A DNA stretch of 64,000 nucleotides from the NCBI GenBank assembly GCA_037043015.1, contig CM073330.1, positions 11,860,512 to 11,924,511 of the forward strand. Reading direction: 5' to 3'. The translations under genes were made by a program, and so were the position numbers. The stretch is from Bryum argenteum (Eukaryota; Streptophyta; Bryopsida; Bryales; Bryaceae). This document shows positions 11,975 to 24,253 of the stretch, piece after piece; positions within the stretch are counted from its first letter, which is position 1; each line of letters opens with the position of its first letter. The notes beneath the pieces were generated by a model. That model searched no databases and was not told the DNA's origin. It saw nothing but the letters and a program-made list of their open reading frames with translations.

Positions 11975-12406
11975 ATGAAGCAAGTGTGGAAGATTGCGAG
12001 CATTTTCATTGCTTTGTTGGTGCTCTGGATCTCGCTTCTGCTCTCCAAAGATCTTCCTCCCTCGCTGCAACTCATCGTTCCCTATGTAAGTTATCCCCAT
12101 CACCCTTCTCAATTGTAAGCTCCATTTATGAATCATGATGAGCCAATTGATGGATTTGTGCAGCTTCCGATGTACGCGATTGCGTCGTTAGGATGCTACG
12201 GACTAGGTGCACTGGGCTATGGCATGATGGTGTTTCGGGTCTGCCCTGAAGAAGCTGACCTATTGCAAAAGGTGAAACCCTCGGTCCTTTGTTGTTCCCT
12301 TGTGTACTGGAATTGGCAGGGCTCTCATTTGATGAGGTGATTGCAGGACATATCGGAAGCAAAGGCGTTCTTCAAGGAGCGTGGTGTCGATTTGGCGTCG
12401 GATTAG
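11975..12406 (+). CDS. DPM3: Dolichol-phosphate mannosyltransferase subunit 3
   Basis: Small ER membrane protein that anchors the catalytic subunit DPM1 in the dolichol-phosphate-mannose synthase complex. That complex makes Dol-P-Man for N-glycosylation, O-mannosylation and GPI anchors. Exons 11975-12085, 12164-12271 and 12347-12406, all phase 0, give 92 residues, the usual family length. Two hydrophobic helices are visible (about 5-24 and 38-58, joined by SKDLPPSLQLIVPY). A cytosolic tail follows with the family-typical CPEEADLLQKDISEAKAFFKERGV, which tethers DPM1. Introns are 78 and 75 bases. The gene faces EXO1 and converges with it, the two stop codons being about 470 bases apart. Identification is strong because length, topology and tail motif all agree. 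Confidence 0.93.
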
Positions 12407-12879
12407 GAGTCGACCCGATGAGACCAGTGTACATAGATATTAGGATTTAGGGTTTAAGTGACTATCATGGCAATTGTTTGAACGTCATCGTTATCAGTTA
12501 TGCGGTCGATTCTCCATCTGTTGAATATTCACCGATCAAATTTCGTCATAGAGGTGCCTTGGCTTTTGGTTTTATATCATTGGAGCTACTCTGATCTCAC
12601 TTGCCACAGTGCCTAGTACAGATTATATTGTTCACGTTTTGTCATTTTTCTAGTGGTTCAGATGCTTGAAGATAACTTCATGAGAAGCGGAAGCACAGTA
12701 ACTCGTTTTCTACTAGCATGATTGGATTCAATGATTTGAGTGAACGGTATACATTAACATGAATCAGTAAATTCAAGACGTTGGTGGTAATCGTCTCAAT
12801 ATGAGCAGCATACGCTTGAGGTAAAAAGAGACAAATGTTGCCATAAAAGAATCAGTCTCCTAAATGATGTTTACATAAA
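12407..12879. other. Convergent 3' intergenic region
   Basis: This 470-base gap between the DPM3 and EXO1 stop codons should hold both 3' untranslated regions. I see no other gene. Polyadenylation signals in plants are too loose to place. Confidence 0.5.
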
Positions 12880-15800
12880 TTATGCTTTCTCCCAATCGGC
12901 CTCATTATACACTTGCCATCTCGAATCGCCAGCAGCTGCAGACTCCGGTAACGATAGCCTTCGCGATGTGAGGGCGAAGTCGCTGATTTTCTTGGTAAGA
13001 GCCCTGTAGACATATTCTACTTTTAGTCGCACTTTGAAAACAGGTATACATTCTACCCATCAAGCATAATACCCTGTCATATGCAGGTACAAGGTCAACT
13101 TCGGAAAACGATTCTAGGACCTGACACTTTACAAAATACGATGTCTGATGATATTGATTAGTTACCTGGACACGGAAGCCTTCTGAGCAGATTTCGAGGG
13201 TGCTCTCAAACCACTGGCTCGAGTTCCTTGCTTCGAGGGGGCACTCTGTGAACCGCTAGCACGAGATGAATCACTCTGTGAGGTTCGAAATGGAGCAAGG
13301 GTCGACACGAAGTCATCCATGGAGCGTTGCGCAAGGCCTGCGTATTGACCCACATGTGACACAGAGGAGAAGCTTCTGCTCTTAATTGGTCTCTTCCCCA
13401 GCAAATCGCTCTGGAAATGTGGGGCTTGTTTCCCTGCAAGGCATATAACAAATCAAAACTTTAGACGAAGTATTGTGCCCAAACAATCAACATCCAGCCT
13501 TGCTTCAGTGATCCCGTACTAAATACCAACAACCTGATTGACCCTTACTCTTTCCAGTTGCGGCCGTTTTATCGTTAGTTACGTCCTTCAAAATCTCCTG
13601 TACGTAAGAGGTGATCAGGCGGTGAGTCCATACCATCACGCATAATTAACGAATGAATCTAACGCCACGAGAATCAATCACTTGGGGCAAAAGCAGAGTA
13701 CCTTATTTGCATCTGCGCACATTTGTACATCATTGTAGAGCAGACTTTCATAGTCAATATCAGCCGCTTCTGAAGTCTGAGTATCTGACAGAATTTGAGG
13801 TGAGGAATCGCCAGCTTTCTCCACTGCATCGACTTCCGGGCTCACACTAGGACTGGTTGGGGGCAATGGAGATGGTGAAGATTGAGAAAAATATGCACTT
13901 TTCTTCACACCGGGGCAGATGGCTTGTACACGCAACTGCTTTGCGCTGGTGAGTTGAGTAGCTGCTATCTGCAACAGAGGGACCGATGTCTTCGATACCT
14001 TCGCTTTGACGGATGAGGGGGAATCCATGGGAAACGGATATTGGATTTCGTCCCTCTGCTTCTCATCTGCACACACAAAAAGACTAGATAAGAAGCCTGA
14101 CGACACGATTCCTAAATAGAGGTAAGACACTTGATCTCAGCAAAGATAGTGTATCCCACCTGACAAGCCAGGTATTCTCAATATGGGCCGGACAGGTGGA
14201 GGATATTCAGACGTGAGGTCCTGTTTACACCAAGTGGTTAGTGCTGCAGGAAAAACATTAGTGATTTTTCAACAATTAAGGCATGTTCATGCTTACAACG
14301 ATCCTCGGGGAGTCTTCGTCCAAGTCCAGATCCTCCCTCACAAAAGGAGACTCTTGACTTGGAGGTGTTGTATATACGGGCGATTGTTGAGAGGTGAAAG
14401 CAAATCTGCTGAATGGACTCGAGTAAGTTTGGCTAGACAGGATTGGCGATGGCGTGACTTGAGATGCCATCTCTTCTTGGCTCTCTGAGAAATGAGACGA
14501 TGGAATGTCGGGTATATTTCTTCGAGGTCTGATTAGCTTCTTTGCTGGTTCTCCTGGACCCTCTGATGATAGTTAAGTCCCATTTACCCACAGTTCTTTT
14601 TCTGAACAATGCTTTCACATGATTCTAATCAAGCCCGCAGCTCCATGCCAAGAGATTGTTTCATTCCATCGTAAATTCCCGATGTAAACAAGAGCAGAAG
14701 AATATCAGAGAAATCTAAAGATTGTCAATCAGACTTCAGGTGGATACGAAAGAACTTGGTAATCAGCACACTCTTCTCAACTTCCACGATGGGAGGACCT
14801 CTATGCACACTTGCTTTCGGAGCTGCACTTGGTGTCTTGGAGCTGCAAATGTCCTGAAACACAAGGACAATACATGTTGAGATCAGGTTCACATAAGATC
14901 ATTCTAAATTGACAGAGCTCAATTTAAAGAGATCATACCTCAAAAGGTTCATAGGTGGTTGGGTCCACCTCACCAATGGCAACAGCAGTAGCAACTGCCT
15001 GTGGCAGATATGTATGTAAGAGTTAAGACCACAACGATTGACATATATGTTGGGCAAGAGTGCAAAAGCTATTAGATTTCTTGTGGTTACCAGATTCAAA
15101 GCAATAAGATCCATTTGGACTAGAGGAGGATATGGTCCTAGAAAATCTAGTTCGATGTCAAGTCCGCTTGGTAACTCAGTAAGATGAACCATCTCCCTTT
15201 TTGTAGGATCGTAAACGCGGTGGTGTTGAAATGTCAAAATAGCTCTGTGAAAGCCTTGCTCGTATTCTTTGTCTATGAAAACGCCGCTGAATTTTAGGTG
15301 CTTGATTACCTGCACCCGAATTCAAGTTACAGATATCGATGGATAACAAAAAAACTCAGTCAGATGGTTTCACTATTAGGAGAGACTTACACAAGAGAAT
15401 AGAAACTGGGTTGTCAACAATATGCAAGTAGAATGTATTGACCTTATCGTAAGTCTTGTATCGTTTGATCAAGCCGTGAGCTTTTTTCACACCCATTCCT
15501 GGCAAGGAAGACAAGTAATCACAACCACTCATGATGCACATCTCGAGTATCATCTGTTTGGAGAAATTGTTGAAGTCGAGATCTTTGTTGGAAGGAATGT
15601 CAGCGTACTGAAATCTCACACCTTGCCCATATTTATCCATCTTAAATAGAATCTGTCACACGCATAGTCAATGTCAATGTATAGCAAGGCTTTGTAGTTG
15701 TCACAGAAGCTACCGGTCTGGAAACAGCCTAACGTCAGTTGATTAAATTTGTGTGCTGCAGGCGGAGCTCTACCTGTGGACAACCATATGCAATTAAGTC

Positions 15801-17029
15801 GGAATCCTCTGTGATAACAAGATCCACGTGACCATTACGAGCTAGAAATGCCATTTGAGCATCTGCTTCATACGGTGCCACAACATACTCCACGTTCTCT
15901 TGCCGCAGTACCTGTTTCGAAAGGATCACGGAGCTCTATGATATCAGACATTGCGAACGTGTAAAGTAGAGACACTGTCCAATTCTTGCACAGAAAACAC
16001 TACACCTCTGCACTTTTGTACCTTTATCAGTCTGAACGCTATTGCCGGGGTTATGTCCACAGCTCTCTGGAAGCACTCGTAAGCAGCGGATGTGTTTCCG
16101 GACCTCTCATGTTCCAAGGCACGGTCTAAATTCTCCTTCCTCGATCTGTCTCAGCATCATCGAACAGCACAATTTTAGAAAGACCTCAATATTGAACCAT
16201 TAACGAGCTGAACCAGATTACATACAGAAGCTCGTATACTCACAGCTAGTGCACGCATGACCAAGCTAAATGTAAATGGATATTGATCTTCCGTGGAAGT
16301 AGATAATTTACAACACTTACAGGAGTCTACAACCTTCCATTCTCAAAGTGCATCAAAAAGACCTCTACTGATTGATTAGGCTCACTTCAAAGCACTATAT
16401 GAGTCGAACCCCTACATGATGGCATGATCGCTAAAAAGCGATGCAAAAGCTAAAGTCTACCTTCTGTCCATCCTCTCCAGCGGCAACTCTTAAAAGGTGA
16501 TAAGTAGGTATTCCTCCTTTCATACCTGGCGCGTTTGATTTCCTGATCAGACTTCATGGGAAGGCTGCCCCCATCAAAGACGAGAACGGGTTGCACACCG
16601 AAGTGTCGCAACATATTGACTCGATGCATGCAGTAGTCTATATACCTAGAACATCACACACCATTCATAGACCATCAAACAGTGCACATTTCCACATCTA
16701 TCAAGCTCTTGGAAACTCGTATACAGACCTAGAAGACTTGATGGTGTCCACATGCCAAACCTACTCATTGCAGACACTTCCACAACTTTCTGGAGCTACA
16801 AATTTATCGTACAACCTCAGAATCTGCAATAATGTCCGAAGCCCATGAAGAGAGTTAATTATACTCACTTGTCATTCGGCCGTCCCAGACAAATGTCCTT
16901 ACTGCAGCTAAATGCAGCCTTATGCAACCAAGAGTAGGTGTCAACGGCGGCTCGCTTCCCTGCATAGTAGCGAACATGACATGGGCCCGTGATGGACTTC
17001 AGGGTTGGAAGCAATCCCTGAATCCCCAT
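12880..17029 (-). CDS. EXO1: Exonuclease 1 (5'-3' exonuclease/flap endonuclease)
   Basis: Nuclear 5'-3' double-strand exonuclease of the Rad2/XPG family, acting in mismatch repair, end resection and meiosis. Fourteen exons: 17029-16869, 16645-16526, 16145-16022, 15911-15774, 15652-15443, 15309-15091, 14998-14939, 14853-14748, 14562-14297, 14220-14160, 14066-13702, 13597-13549, 13433-13166, 13003-12880. They give 756 residues, near the plant family size. The N-terminus [11 protein letters not shown] is diagnostic. Metal-binding residues are in place: D30, D78, E150, D152, D171, D173, and the GCDY aspartate D226. The helix-hairpin-helix region ([18 protein letters not shown]) follows. The C-terminal half is Ser/Pro-rich and probably disordered, with QRSMDDF near 660-675 resembling a PCNA-box. 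Exons 8-10 use weaker splice words, so the tail is less certain than the nuclease core. Confidence 0.93.
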
Positions 17030-17591
17030 CGTAACTCTTCTGATGTAGTTCTAATTAGACCTCATTCTCCACCTGCATTTCAGCTCGTGTGCCGAGTGTT
17101 GAGTGGCAGTGTCTCCAAGTCGTCCTGGCCTTTGCTCCTTACTCATGCTGAAATCAACCATTGAACCCCTCACCGCTCGATAAAATGGGATAGGAAAAGA
17201 TTAAAGACTGCTTCATAATTCATGGGGACGCGAAGTCCAGTCAAATGAAACTGTTCTCCTGCAGCCACAGAGTGAGACTCAGTACCGTAGTATGATAAAG
17301 ACACCATTCAACCACAAAAGTCTTCTAACAACTTCCCGGACTAACTCACTAAGAAGCCTCCAGCTCTTTACAAGCCGTAAACGTAAACTACAGACTCAGG
17401 CTCTAAATCTTCCCTACGAATTCAACCAAGCTGCAGGAAGCAGAAACCATGAATCAAAATTCAGTAGAGCAACTAGACCAACCAACTCAAGTCATCCACA
17501 GGCATACTCATACATGATTCAAGGTTACAAACCTACACCACAAGAAAGCCCCCGGGTACCTCACATTCTCTCTAGAGATCCGACTATTCCG

Positions 17592-17852
17592 ACAATGACA
17601 CCATCCAGCTCAAAGTATGCACCGTCCATCTCAAAGAATACACTATCCAGTTCAAAATGCACTACGAGGATCATAATAGTATGGCATCGTACGACATCAC
17701 ACTCGTATTATCCTGAGAAACCTACATCAGTGCGGGACCTACCAGATTCTCAGACACCGACACCATCCAGTTGAAAAATTGCACCGTCCACCTCAAAGAA
17801 TGCAAATCCAGTTTCAAAGTACGGAAAGAGTATCATAATTCAATCACAATAG
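17592..17852 (+). repeat. Two-copy direct repeat upstream of EXO1
   Basis: Copies at about 17592-17683 and 17762-17842 share CACCATCCAG(C/T)T, GCACCGTCCA(T/C)CTCAAAGA, ATCCAGTTTCAAA-like and a terminal (A)GGATCATAA/GAGTATCATAA. They are diverged and roughly 170 bases apart. Confidence 0.65.
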
Positions 17853-17979
17853 TGTTGCATCAATCTCAAACCTACCCCAGCATTGGCACCCGAGATCTGC
17901 TCCATTTGGCTCCAGAGACACTTCAGATTGGAATCATAACCTAAAATCCGGGAGAACCTAAACCGATTTGAATCAGTCT

Positions 17980-18545
17980 GCAAAACCTCAAGAACTACTG
18001 CAAAGAAGCTCAAAATGCTTCAGGGACATCGTTTTTGAACTGTTCGGGAGCTCGGGAAGCACATACAACGGGGAATTATGTAACGACGGTCGGAATCGTA
18101 ACCTATATCTCACAAAAAGCTAATCAGATTTTGAATTGACTCCACGAAACCTCAAGAACCTCTGCAATGAAGCTCCAAATACGCTCCAAATACTTCGCCC
18201 GTGTACCGATCTGCGGCCCGAGAAGCTCAAAGTCCGGGGAATCCCGTGAGAGAGATCGGAATCACAAACCGGAACAGATATCGAGTGACTTCACCAAAAC
18301 TTTAAGCTCCAAAAGCTTCGTCCCCAAACTGTTTTAAACCCCGAGAAGCTCGCTGGATAGGGAATTTCGTGAGCAATATTGTATGCATAACCTAAACTCC
18401 TCGAAAATGTAGAAACAGCTTTTAAAGAGCAACTGCAAAACCTCAGGAACCACAGCGATGGAGCTCAAAATGTTCCAAAAACTTTCGTCCCTTGACAGAT
18501 TTGGACCCCGAGAAGCTCAATAAACGGGGAATTATGTGACGAAGA
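17980..18545 (+). repeat. Four degenerate ~150-base tandem units upstream of EXO1
   Basis: Units begin near 17983, 18146, 18296 and 18437. Each has the order AACCTCAAGAAC, a CTGCAATGAAGCTC-like block, a CTTCGTCCC/GAACTGTT block, CCCGAGAAGCTC, GGGGAATT(A/C)(T/C)GTGA and CGGAATC(A/G)TAACC. Unit spacing is about 163, 150 and 141. No reading frame is conserved, so this looks like non-coding promoter-side repetition. Confidence 0.7.
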
Positions 18546-20121
18546 GTGTCACTGGCGCAGATCACAGACAATCTGGTGTTGAATTCGAGCAACCCGCTGG
18601 GAGCGGGATTGAATGAAAAGAATGGCGGGAAAGCGAGCTGCTGGAGGATGTGAATGTTGAATTGTATGTGGATGGATGAATAGTTCATGGATGTGAACTT
18701 TTATTGGGCGGATGAATGAGGGGGTCCGTTGGCCGAAATATCAGGAATTCATAGTGGATATTTTAACTCCTTAGTTGACCAATTATAGTGTACTTTAACG
18801 TACTGTACAGAATATTCATTTATAAATACTGACCGAATAAATAGTCTTATATCATACTCTAGAATAAAAATTACAAAAGTAATTAATTATTGCAATATAG
18901 ACTCGATATAAAGGGACAACTTTTATAACATCATGTAAAATTTATACGGGTGGTTTAGAGCAAATATTTTTACGATGAGAAATTAATATTTACCTAATAT
19001 CATATTATGAGATTCCTTACATGCTTTATAAAATGGTCAAAGACAGTTCATGTGTATATGTTATATTTGATAAGGTGAGACTTACAAAAATAATCTAAAT
19101 TGCAACTAGAAAAACATTGTGGCAAGGGACAAAGGTAAAGGACATGTGCATGACTTGTGGGAGTGCGAAAGAAGAAAGTTGATTGTTTTTCTAATTACTT
19201 ATGGATTTCTCATTCAAGCAATAATAGTAAGAACTCAAATCATACATCGTCAAATCTTTAAGTGAATACATCAAATCTTATCTCTTTGCCTTGAAATGTA
19301 ACACTTGGGTACCATATGATAAAGGACAATTGAATAAAGTTAGCAACCTTTACTTTATCATGATTAGAGTATAAACGGGTTCTAAGAATATATCAAGGGC
19401 TTGCCACTTCCCTTTCCCAAGCTCTCATATATCACAAGATTCGTGAAATTAATCAAGGGTTGGAGACATGGGAGTGACCTACTGTTTTAAGACCTTGTCT
19501 TTACTGCATGGACGGGTCTCACGGCCACTACGATGGAGAAGTTCACTAGTCATGAAAAAAATGGGGAATTCTCAATTGTAGTTGGTTGAAAGAGTGCTTT
19601 TGAAGCGGTGACTGCCACCTTAGTACTCCATTTACTTTCAGAGGATAAACACTATTACACATGCTTTTAATCTCTTGGAATGATTATTTCATTGAACTCA
19701 TGTTTCAAACAGTTAACCTAAATCAGTATCACCATTATGTGAAAAGACAAAGGAAAACCCCAAAGATAGAGTCACTTAATAGTTAGTTTAAGTTACCATT
19801 TTACTATCTTTCGAATGTAGGCTTCGGCGGCAGTTTACCACTGAGCCACGAATTCGGAAGCGCCATGTGATTCACGAACAATCTAATTTGTATTCCCGCC
19901 TGAATCACCTCGCATCCGCCAAACAAGCTCTCGCAAATCCTCTTCATCCACTTACATTGTCAAGCATCAAGCAATTTACAGCAAAAAAATTGGTCGATTC
20001 GTGTGAGAATTCCATTTTTGAGCTGAAAACTAGTGAAATCGGTCGTAGGATGGAGAACATGAAGTGATCTAGGTTGAGGTTTCGCGAGAGTTTTGTTGTT
20101 AGGTAGAAGGTAGGGTTAGAA

Positions 20122-22220
20122 ATGGCGTCGACTTCCGGGCGAGACCGGACGTCGGAGTTCATTGCGATTGCGGATCGTCTACGGAAAGCGAGTTCATTGC
20201 AAGCGGTTTCTTTGCCGAACGGTGATGCGGATGCGGTTGAAAATGGCGAGACTACGCGCCTGCTGCCGAAATCTCCTGTCTCGTCGGAATTTAACAAGCG
20301 CGCGAGTCAAATCGGGTTGAGTATTCATCAGACCTCGCAGAAGCTCTCTAAGCTGGCGAAATGTGAGTGTCTCTCTCTCTTCTTTTGATGAAATTTGTTT
20401 GACAAGCTCTCTCTTGGATCTGATGGTTGGGAGCTTAGAATTGAGGTTATTCTTCGGCTAGCACGGCTTAGAGGCGTTTGCTTAATGTGAGAAGTACTTG
20501 ATGAGGTTCCTGGATATCTGGAAGGAATGAAATATCTGCAAAATTCTAACTAGAAAGCTATTTTTTTATTGGATTGTGATGTTCGTTGGTAGAGAATCAG
20601 TATGCAGTATATCCTCTTTTGAATTGGTACTCTAAGTGAATATTTGTTATCGTAATAGTTCTCTGGTATGACGAAGATGATGATATTATATCTTGTTCTG
20701 GATCCATGCTTCGAGTCACCTTGTAATAAGTGTTGAGATTGTTTCAATTCGATAGTCACGTCTACATTGGAGCAGATTGTTTTCTTAATCGATCACCAGT
20801 GTGCTTCGAGGTTGGTTGGAGGAATATTGCATCAGGATGCAAGGAAATTCACGTTACTACAGGTCCTGCTTAGTAATGGAGGTATTTGATTGGTGCATTG
20901 TAGTGACGAAACGGACGTCAATGTTCGATGATCCTGCAATCGAAATTCAGGAGCTCACATCTGTAATCAGACAAGACATCACAGCACTGAATACTGCAAT
21001 CTCCGGTCTACAAGTTCTTTGTGACTCAAGAAATGACGGGGCAAACACGACCAAGCAGAGTAGTGAACATTCCTCTACAATTGTGGAGTCACTGAAGAGC
21101 CGTCTCATGCACGCTACGAAGGAGTTCAAAGATGTCCTCACGTTGCGCACGGAGGTTGGCTTTTGGTGGACGATTTTCTACTTGCTATTGAATCTGGTTG
21201 TCGGACCTCATCTTAGTGAACAGTTGCTAGCTTGAGGTTTAGGGTTTAGGGTGGAAGAAAGGACACTGCCATTGTTAATCGCTGTTAGTGTTTGCTGGTG
21301 CGCTTGATTCCATGTAACAGTATCGTGATTGTTTCCTTTAACACTGATGTGTGGTTTCATTTCTTTTCGAAATACTGCAGAATCTGAAGGGGTATGAGAA
21401 TCGGCGTCAGCTTTTTACAGCCTCTCCTGCCAAAGGGCAGAGTAATGCTTTCACAAGAAAAGGACCATTGGTGGCTGCGACCTCGAGGACCTCCGTTGCT
21501 TCGACTGTTACTCCTGCACCGTCGGGGAATGGGTCTAATACTAGTTCCGAGCTTTTCCCTACAAGGTATTCTATACTCTGAGCATTGCGCATGTTGAGGT
21601 TCACTATTTCAACTCGAACTTATTATGGACTCAAGCTTCTCGGTTTCCTGCATTGATGAAAGAATATAACATATGTTAACTCACATTTTCATTCAGGGTT
21701 CCAAGTATCAGGCGCCGTCATAATGCTGATGCATTGGAGAATCCGCAATCTCAAGGACAACAGCATCAGCAGCAGCATCAACAACAACAACAAGTAGTCC
21801 GTGGGCAGGACCAATACATGCAATATCGTAATGAGGCTCTTCACAATGTGGAGTCTACTATCACAGAGCTGAGCAGTATTTTCACACAATTGGCCACCAT
21901 GGTCTCTCAGCAAGGCGAATTGGTTATCAGGTATCACTTACATCTGAAACTGACCTCCCTAAACAATTCATTACATGAGCTCATGCACGAGAAACTCTTA
22001 ATGTGCTTCAACCGACTGTTCTGAGTTTTTCGAGAAACTTGTTCTGATAAATCGCTGCAGAATTGACGACAACATGGATGAATCACTGGCCAATGTGGAA
22101 GGAGCTCAAGGGCAGTTGCTCAAGTATTACAACAGCATCTCATCAAACCGGTGGCTCATCGTGAAGATATTCATGGTACTTATTACATTTTTGTTGATCT
22201 TTGTATTCTTCATTGCATAG
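20122..22220 (+). CDS. SYP31: Qa-SNARE of the Golgi, syntaxin-5/Sed5 type (SYP3 group)
   Basis: Golgi t-SNARE for ER-Golgi and intra-Golgi membrane fusion. Exons 20122-20362, 20904-21154, 21381-21565, 21697-21930 and 22061-22220 give 356 residues, similar to plant SYP31/32. The N-terminus (GRDRTSEFIAIADRLRKAS) is the Sed5/Ufe1-type motif for Sly1 binding. Next come LAKLTKRTSMFDDPAIEIQ and an Habc region with ENRRQLFT. The SNARE motif is at about 268-328, with Q290 in IFTQLATMV as the likely zero-layer glutamine, followed by a C-terminal anchor (WLIVKIFMVLITFLLIFVFF). A His/Gln tract (about 245-258) lies between the Habc and SNARE parts. Intron 1 begins AAAT|GTGAGTG; its acceptor at 20903 was chosen by phase. 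SYP31 versus SYP32 cannot be separated here. Confidence 0.93.
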
Positions 22221-23980
22221 ATCAAAGTTGGTGGCTTAGTCAAGATCCACTAATTTTTCCTCAGTAGACACCTCGTTTACTTTGCGATCATCACTCAGAA
22301 CGACGAGGAATCCTTTCAGTTCATCCCCTCATTGAAGAAACCCCATAATTACTGCAAAGTGGCATTTCTCATCGGGGAGGAATCCTATACTTCGTTAGTT
22401 GCATATTGGAAGGCTGTCACACTGCCTTGAGGTGGCTCTACAAGGAAGCTTTCTGTGAGAAGATTCAATGAAACAGAGCGGACTAATCGTATTGTCTACT
22501 CCCACCTTTTTTTCGTTTCAACATCGATCAATGTTGAAACCATGTACAGTGGGGTGGTACAATTTGTCACCACCTCTCTCCGTGATAAATTTGTGAGCCA
22601 CACTTCTCTTACATGAAGTGGGAATATTGTACTTATTCATGGAATTTGTTCAATATTGTTAAGGACATGCAAATGGTAGGGGTTCTTTCTTAAGAACGTG
22701 TATGCCATGGAATCAAGTATCTTCTCTCTTAGAAGGTATTTTAGAAAAGATGTAAGCTGATGAGCCAATATTGGAGAAGATTGTATGTCACTCATTACAA
22801 ACTTTTCACATCTTTCTCAAAAGATGTCGTAAGAACTTGATGTGCAAGGGGGACCCCATGGCGATGTTTTGAGCTTGACCAGGAAGAGCTTGAGGTGATC
22901 GGAGCACTGTGAACCACTCAGGCAGGTTATTCTTCCCAAGATCTTTCACCTGCTGTAAGTATTTCCTGTTATAACAGTCATGTTTCCACAAGAATTTCCA
23001 CGTGCTGTCTACAGACCTGGACATGAGCACCAAATTCTAAAATGATCCGAATGATCGCACATGCAGGAACAGAAGAGGCGACAAGCATTTCTGTCATCCT
23101 ACTCACACTGCAGAAGTACAGTTAAACGATACTCCTCTGTCTCCAAAAAACACCGTGATTTGTCAAGAATGGTTGGTTTTTCTTTGTCCAATTGGCATGA
23201 AAGTGGGTCTTAAAATATCACTAAGACTTGTTCATTAGTATCAAATCTTGGATTCTTTGTGAGTCAAGAGTCCACACCAAATCTTGATGTTTTTTAAAGT
23301 ACAAAAAGTTAAATTGTTCTAAGATTGCAATTTTGGTAATATCATATATAGTTCCAAACTCAGAAAAGACTTTGTGAAAACCAAATTATAAAAGTTGGTA
23401 AAAGTCATTCTATAGAGTTACCTTTATTTGCAAAAGAATGTAGGTTCATGATATAACCAAATACAATCTTTTGCAAATAAAGGTAACTCTATAGAATGAC
23501 TAACCTTTTCAACAATCTAAGGTTCATGATATTACAAAATACTATCATTGAGTATACGTCAAGACTAAGTTGATAACGTGCATTTACTTTGCGTAGTTAG
23601 TGTGAGATGTTGCTGCACAGTAGTGACGTTCACTTAGATTTACATTAATTAATTAATGTTGGGCCTTTCCCGCTACGTGGACCCCATGAGTGCACTTAAT
23701 ATTAAAATTTGATTCAACCCTCTTGTATTTTCTCAAGGAGGAGGAAGCAACTACAAACGATATGAGGTAAATCCGCTCCCCCAAGACTCCCCGCCCACAA
23801 GACCCCTCCCATACCCCCTCTTCTCCGCATTTTCATGCGCGCTTCGCAGCCCGTATTCCAGGGGCGTTGATGAAATTTTGGGAGATACTTCACCGTAAAT
23901 AGTAATATCCTCTAAACTAAACTTTTGGGATAAATACTAGACTATCACTTAGCCCCAATCCCACATGGAGGTTAGTAATT
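22221..23980. other. Intergenic, with a perfect foldback
   Basis: Includes the syntaxin 3' flank and AT-rich DNA. Apart from the 35-base inverted repeat at 23403-23501, I see no gene or element. Confidence 0.5.
23403..23501. repeat. Perfect 35-base inverted repeat (foldback)
   Basis: The left arm, 23403-23437 (AGTCATTCTATAGAGTTACC...), is exactly reverse-complemented at 23467-23501 with a 29-base loop. A short direct repeat, AGGTTCATGATAT, lies in the loop and again just after the right arm (about 23520). A perfect stem implies recent origin or selection. Options are a foldback MITE, a small-RNA hairpin or an insertion scar. Confidence 0.9.
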
Positions 23981-23984
23981 GCAA

Positions 23985-24253
23985 TTAACCCCTAACTCCC
24001 CTTAAATCCCAAAACGGGTTTTGGAGGTTCCCGCATGAGAAAAACTCAGCGAACTTTGACCATTATAATCTCACAAATAAGGAAGAATGAACGGTTCAAA
24101 TTTGGTATGTGAGTAGAATGTCAAGTGAAATTTGAGATCTTACGGTTGAATCTTTTAAATAATGCTTGGATTGAGATTTTTTGAGCTTAATCTAAAGGAA
24201 GGTCAAATTTTGTGACTTAGACCGTTTTGCAACAAGGAGAGTTAAGGGTCAAG
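23985..24253 (+). mobile_element. Family A short element with TTAACCCC ends, copy 1
   Basis: Starts TTAACCCCTAAC and ends in a degenerate GTTAAGGGTCAAG. Its interior carries the family block AACTTTGACCATTATAATC, then GAACGGTTCAAATTT, GATCTTACGGTTG and AATGCTTGGATTGAG. The same order recurs at 35657, 36346, 41707 and, inverted, 62809. No protein is encoded. Confidence 0.8.

Larger units (their letters stand above)
17030..20121. other. Divergent intergenic region between EXO1 and syntaxin
   Basis: Contains the EXO1 promoter side, two sets of tandem repeats (listed separately) and AT-rich DNA at 18700-19850 in which I see nothing. Open frames across the repeats have no domain and no coding-like composition. 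Confidence 0.5.

Noticed and set aside
17292..17774. 160-codon plus-strand frame upstream of EXO1
   Set aside because: Composition is low-complexity Ser/Thr, it runs through a direct repeat, and it has no domain or splice context.
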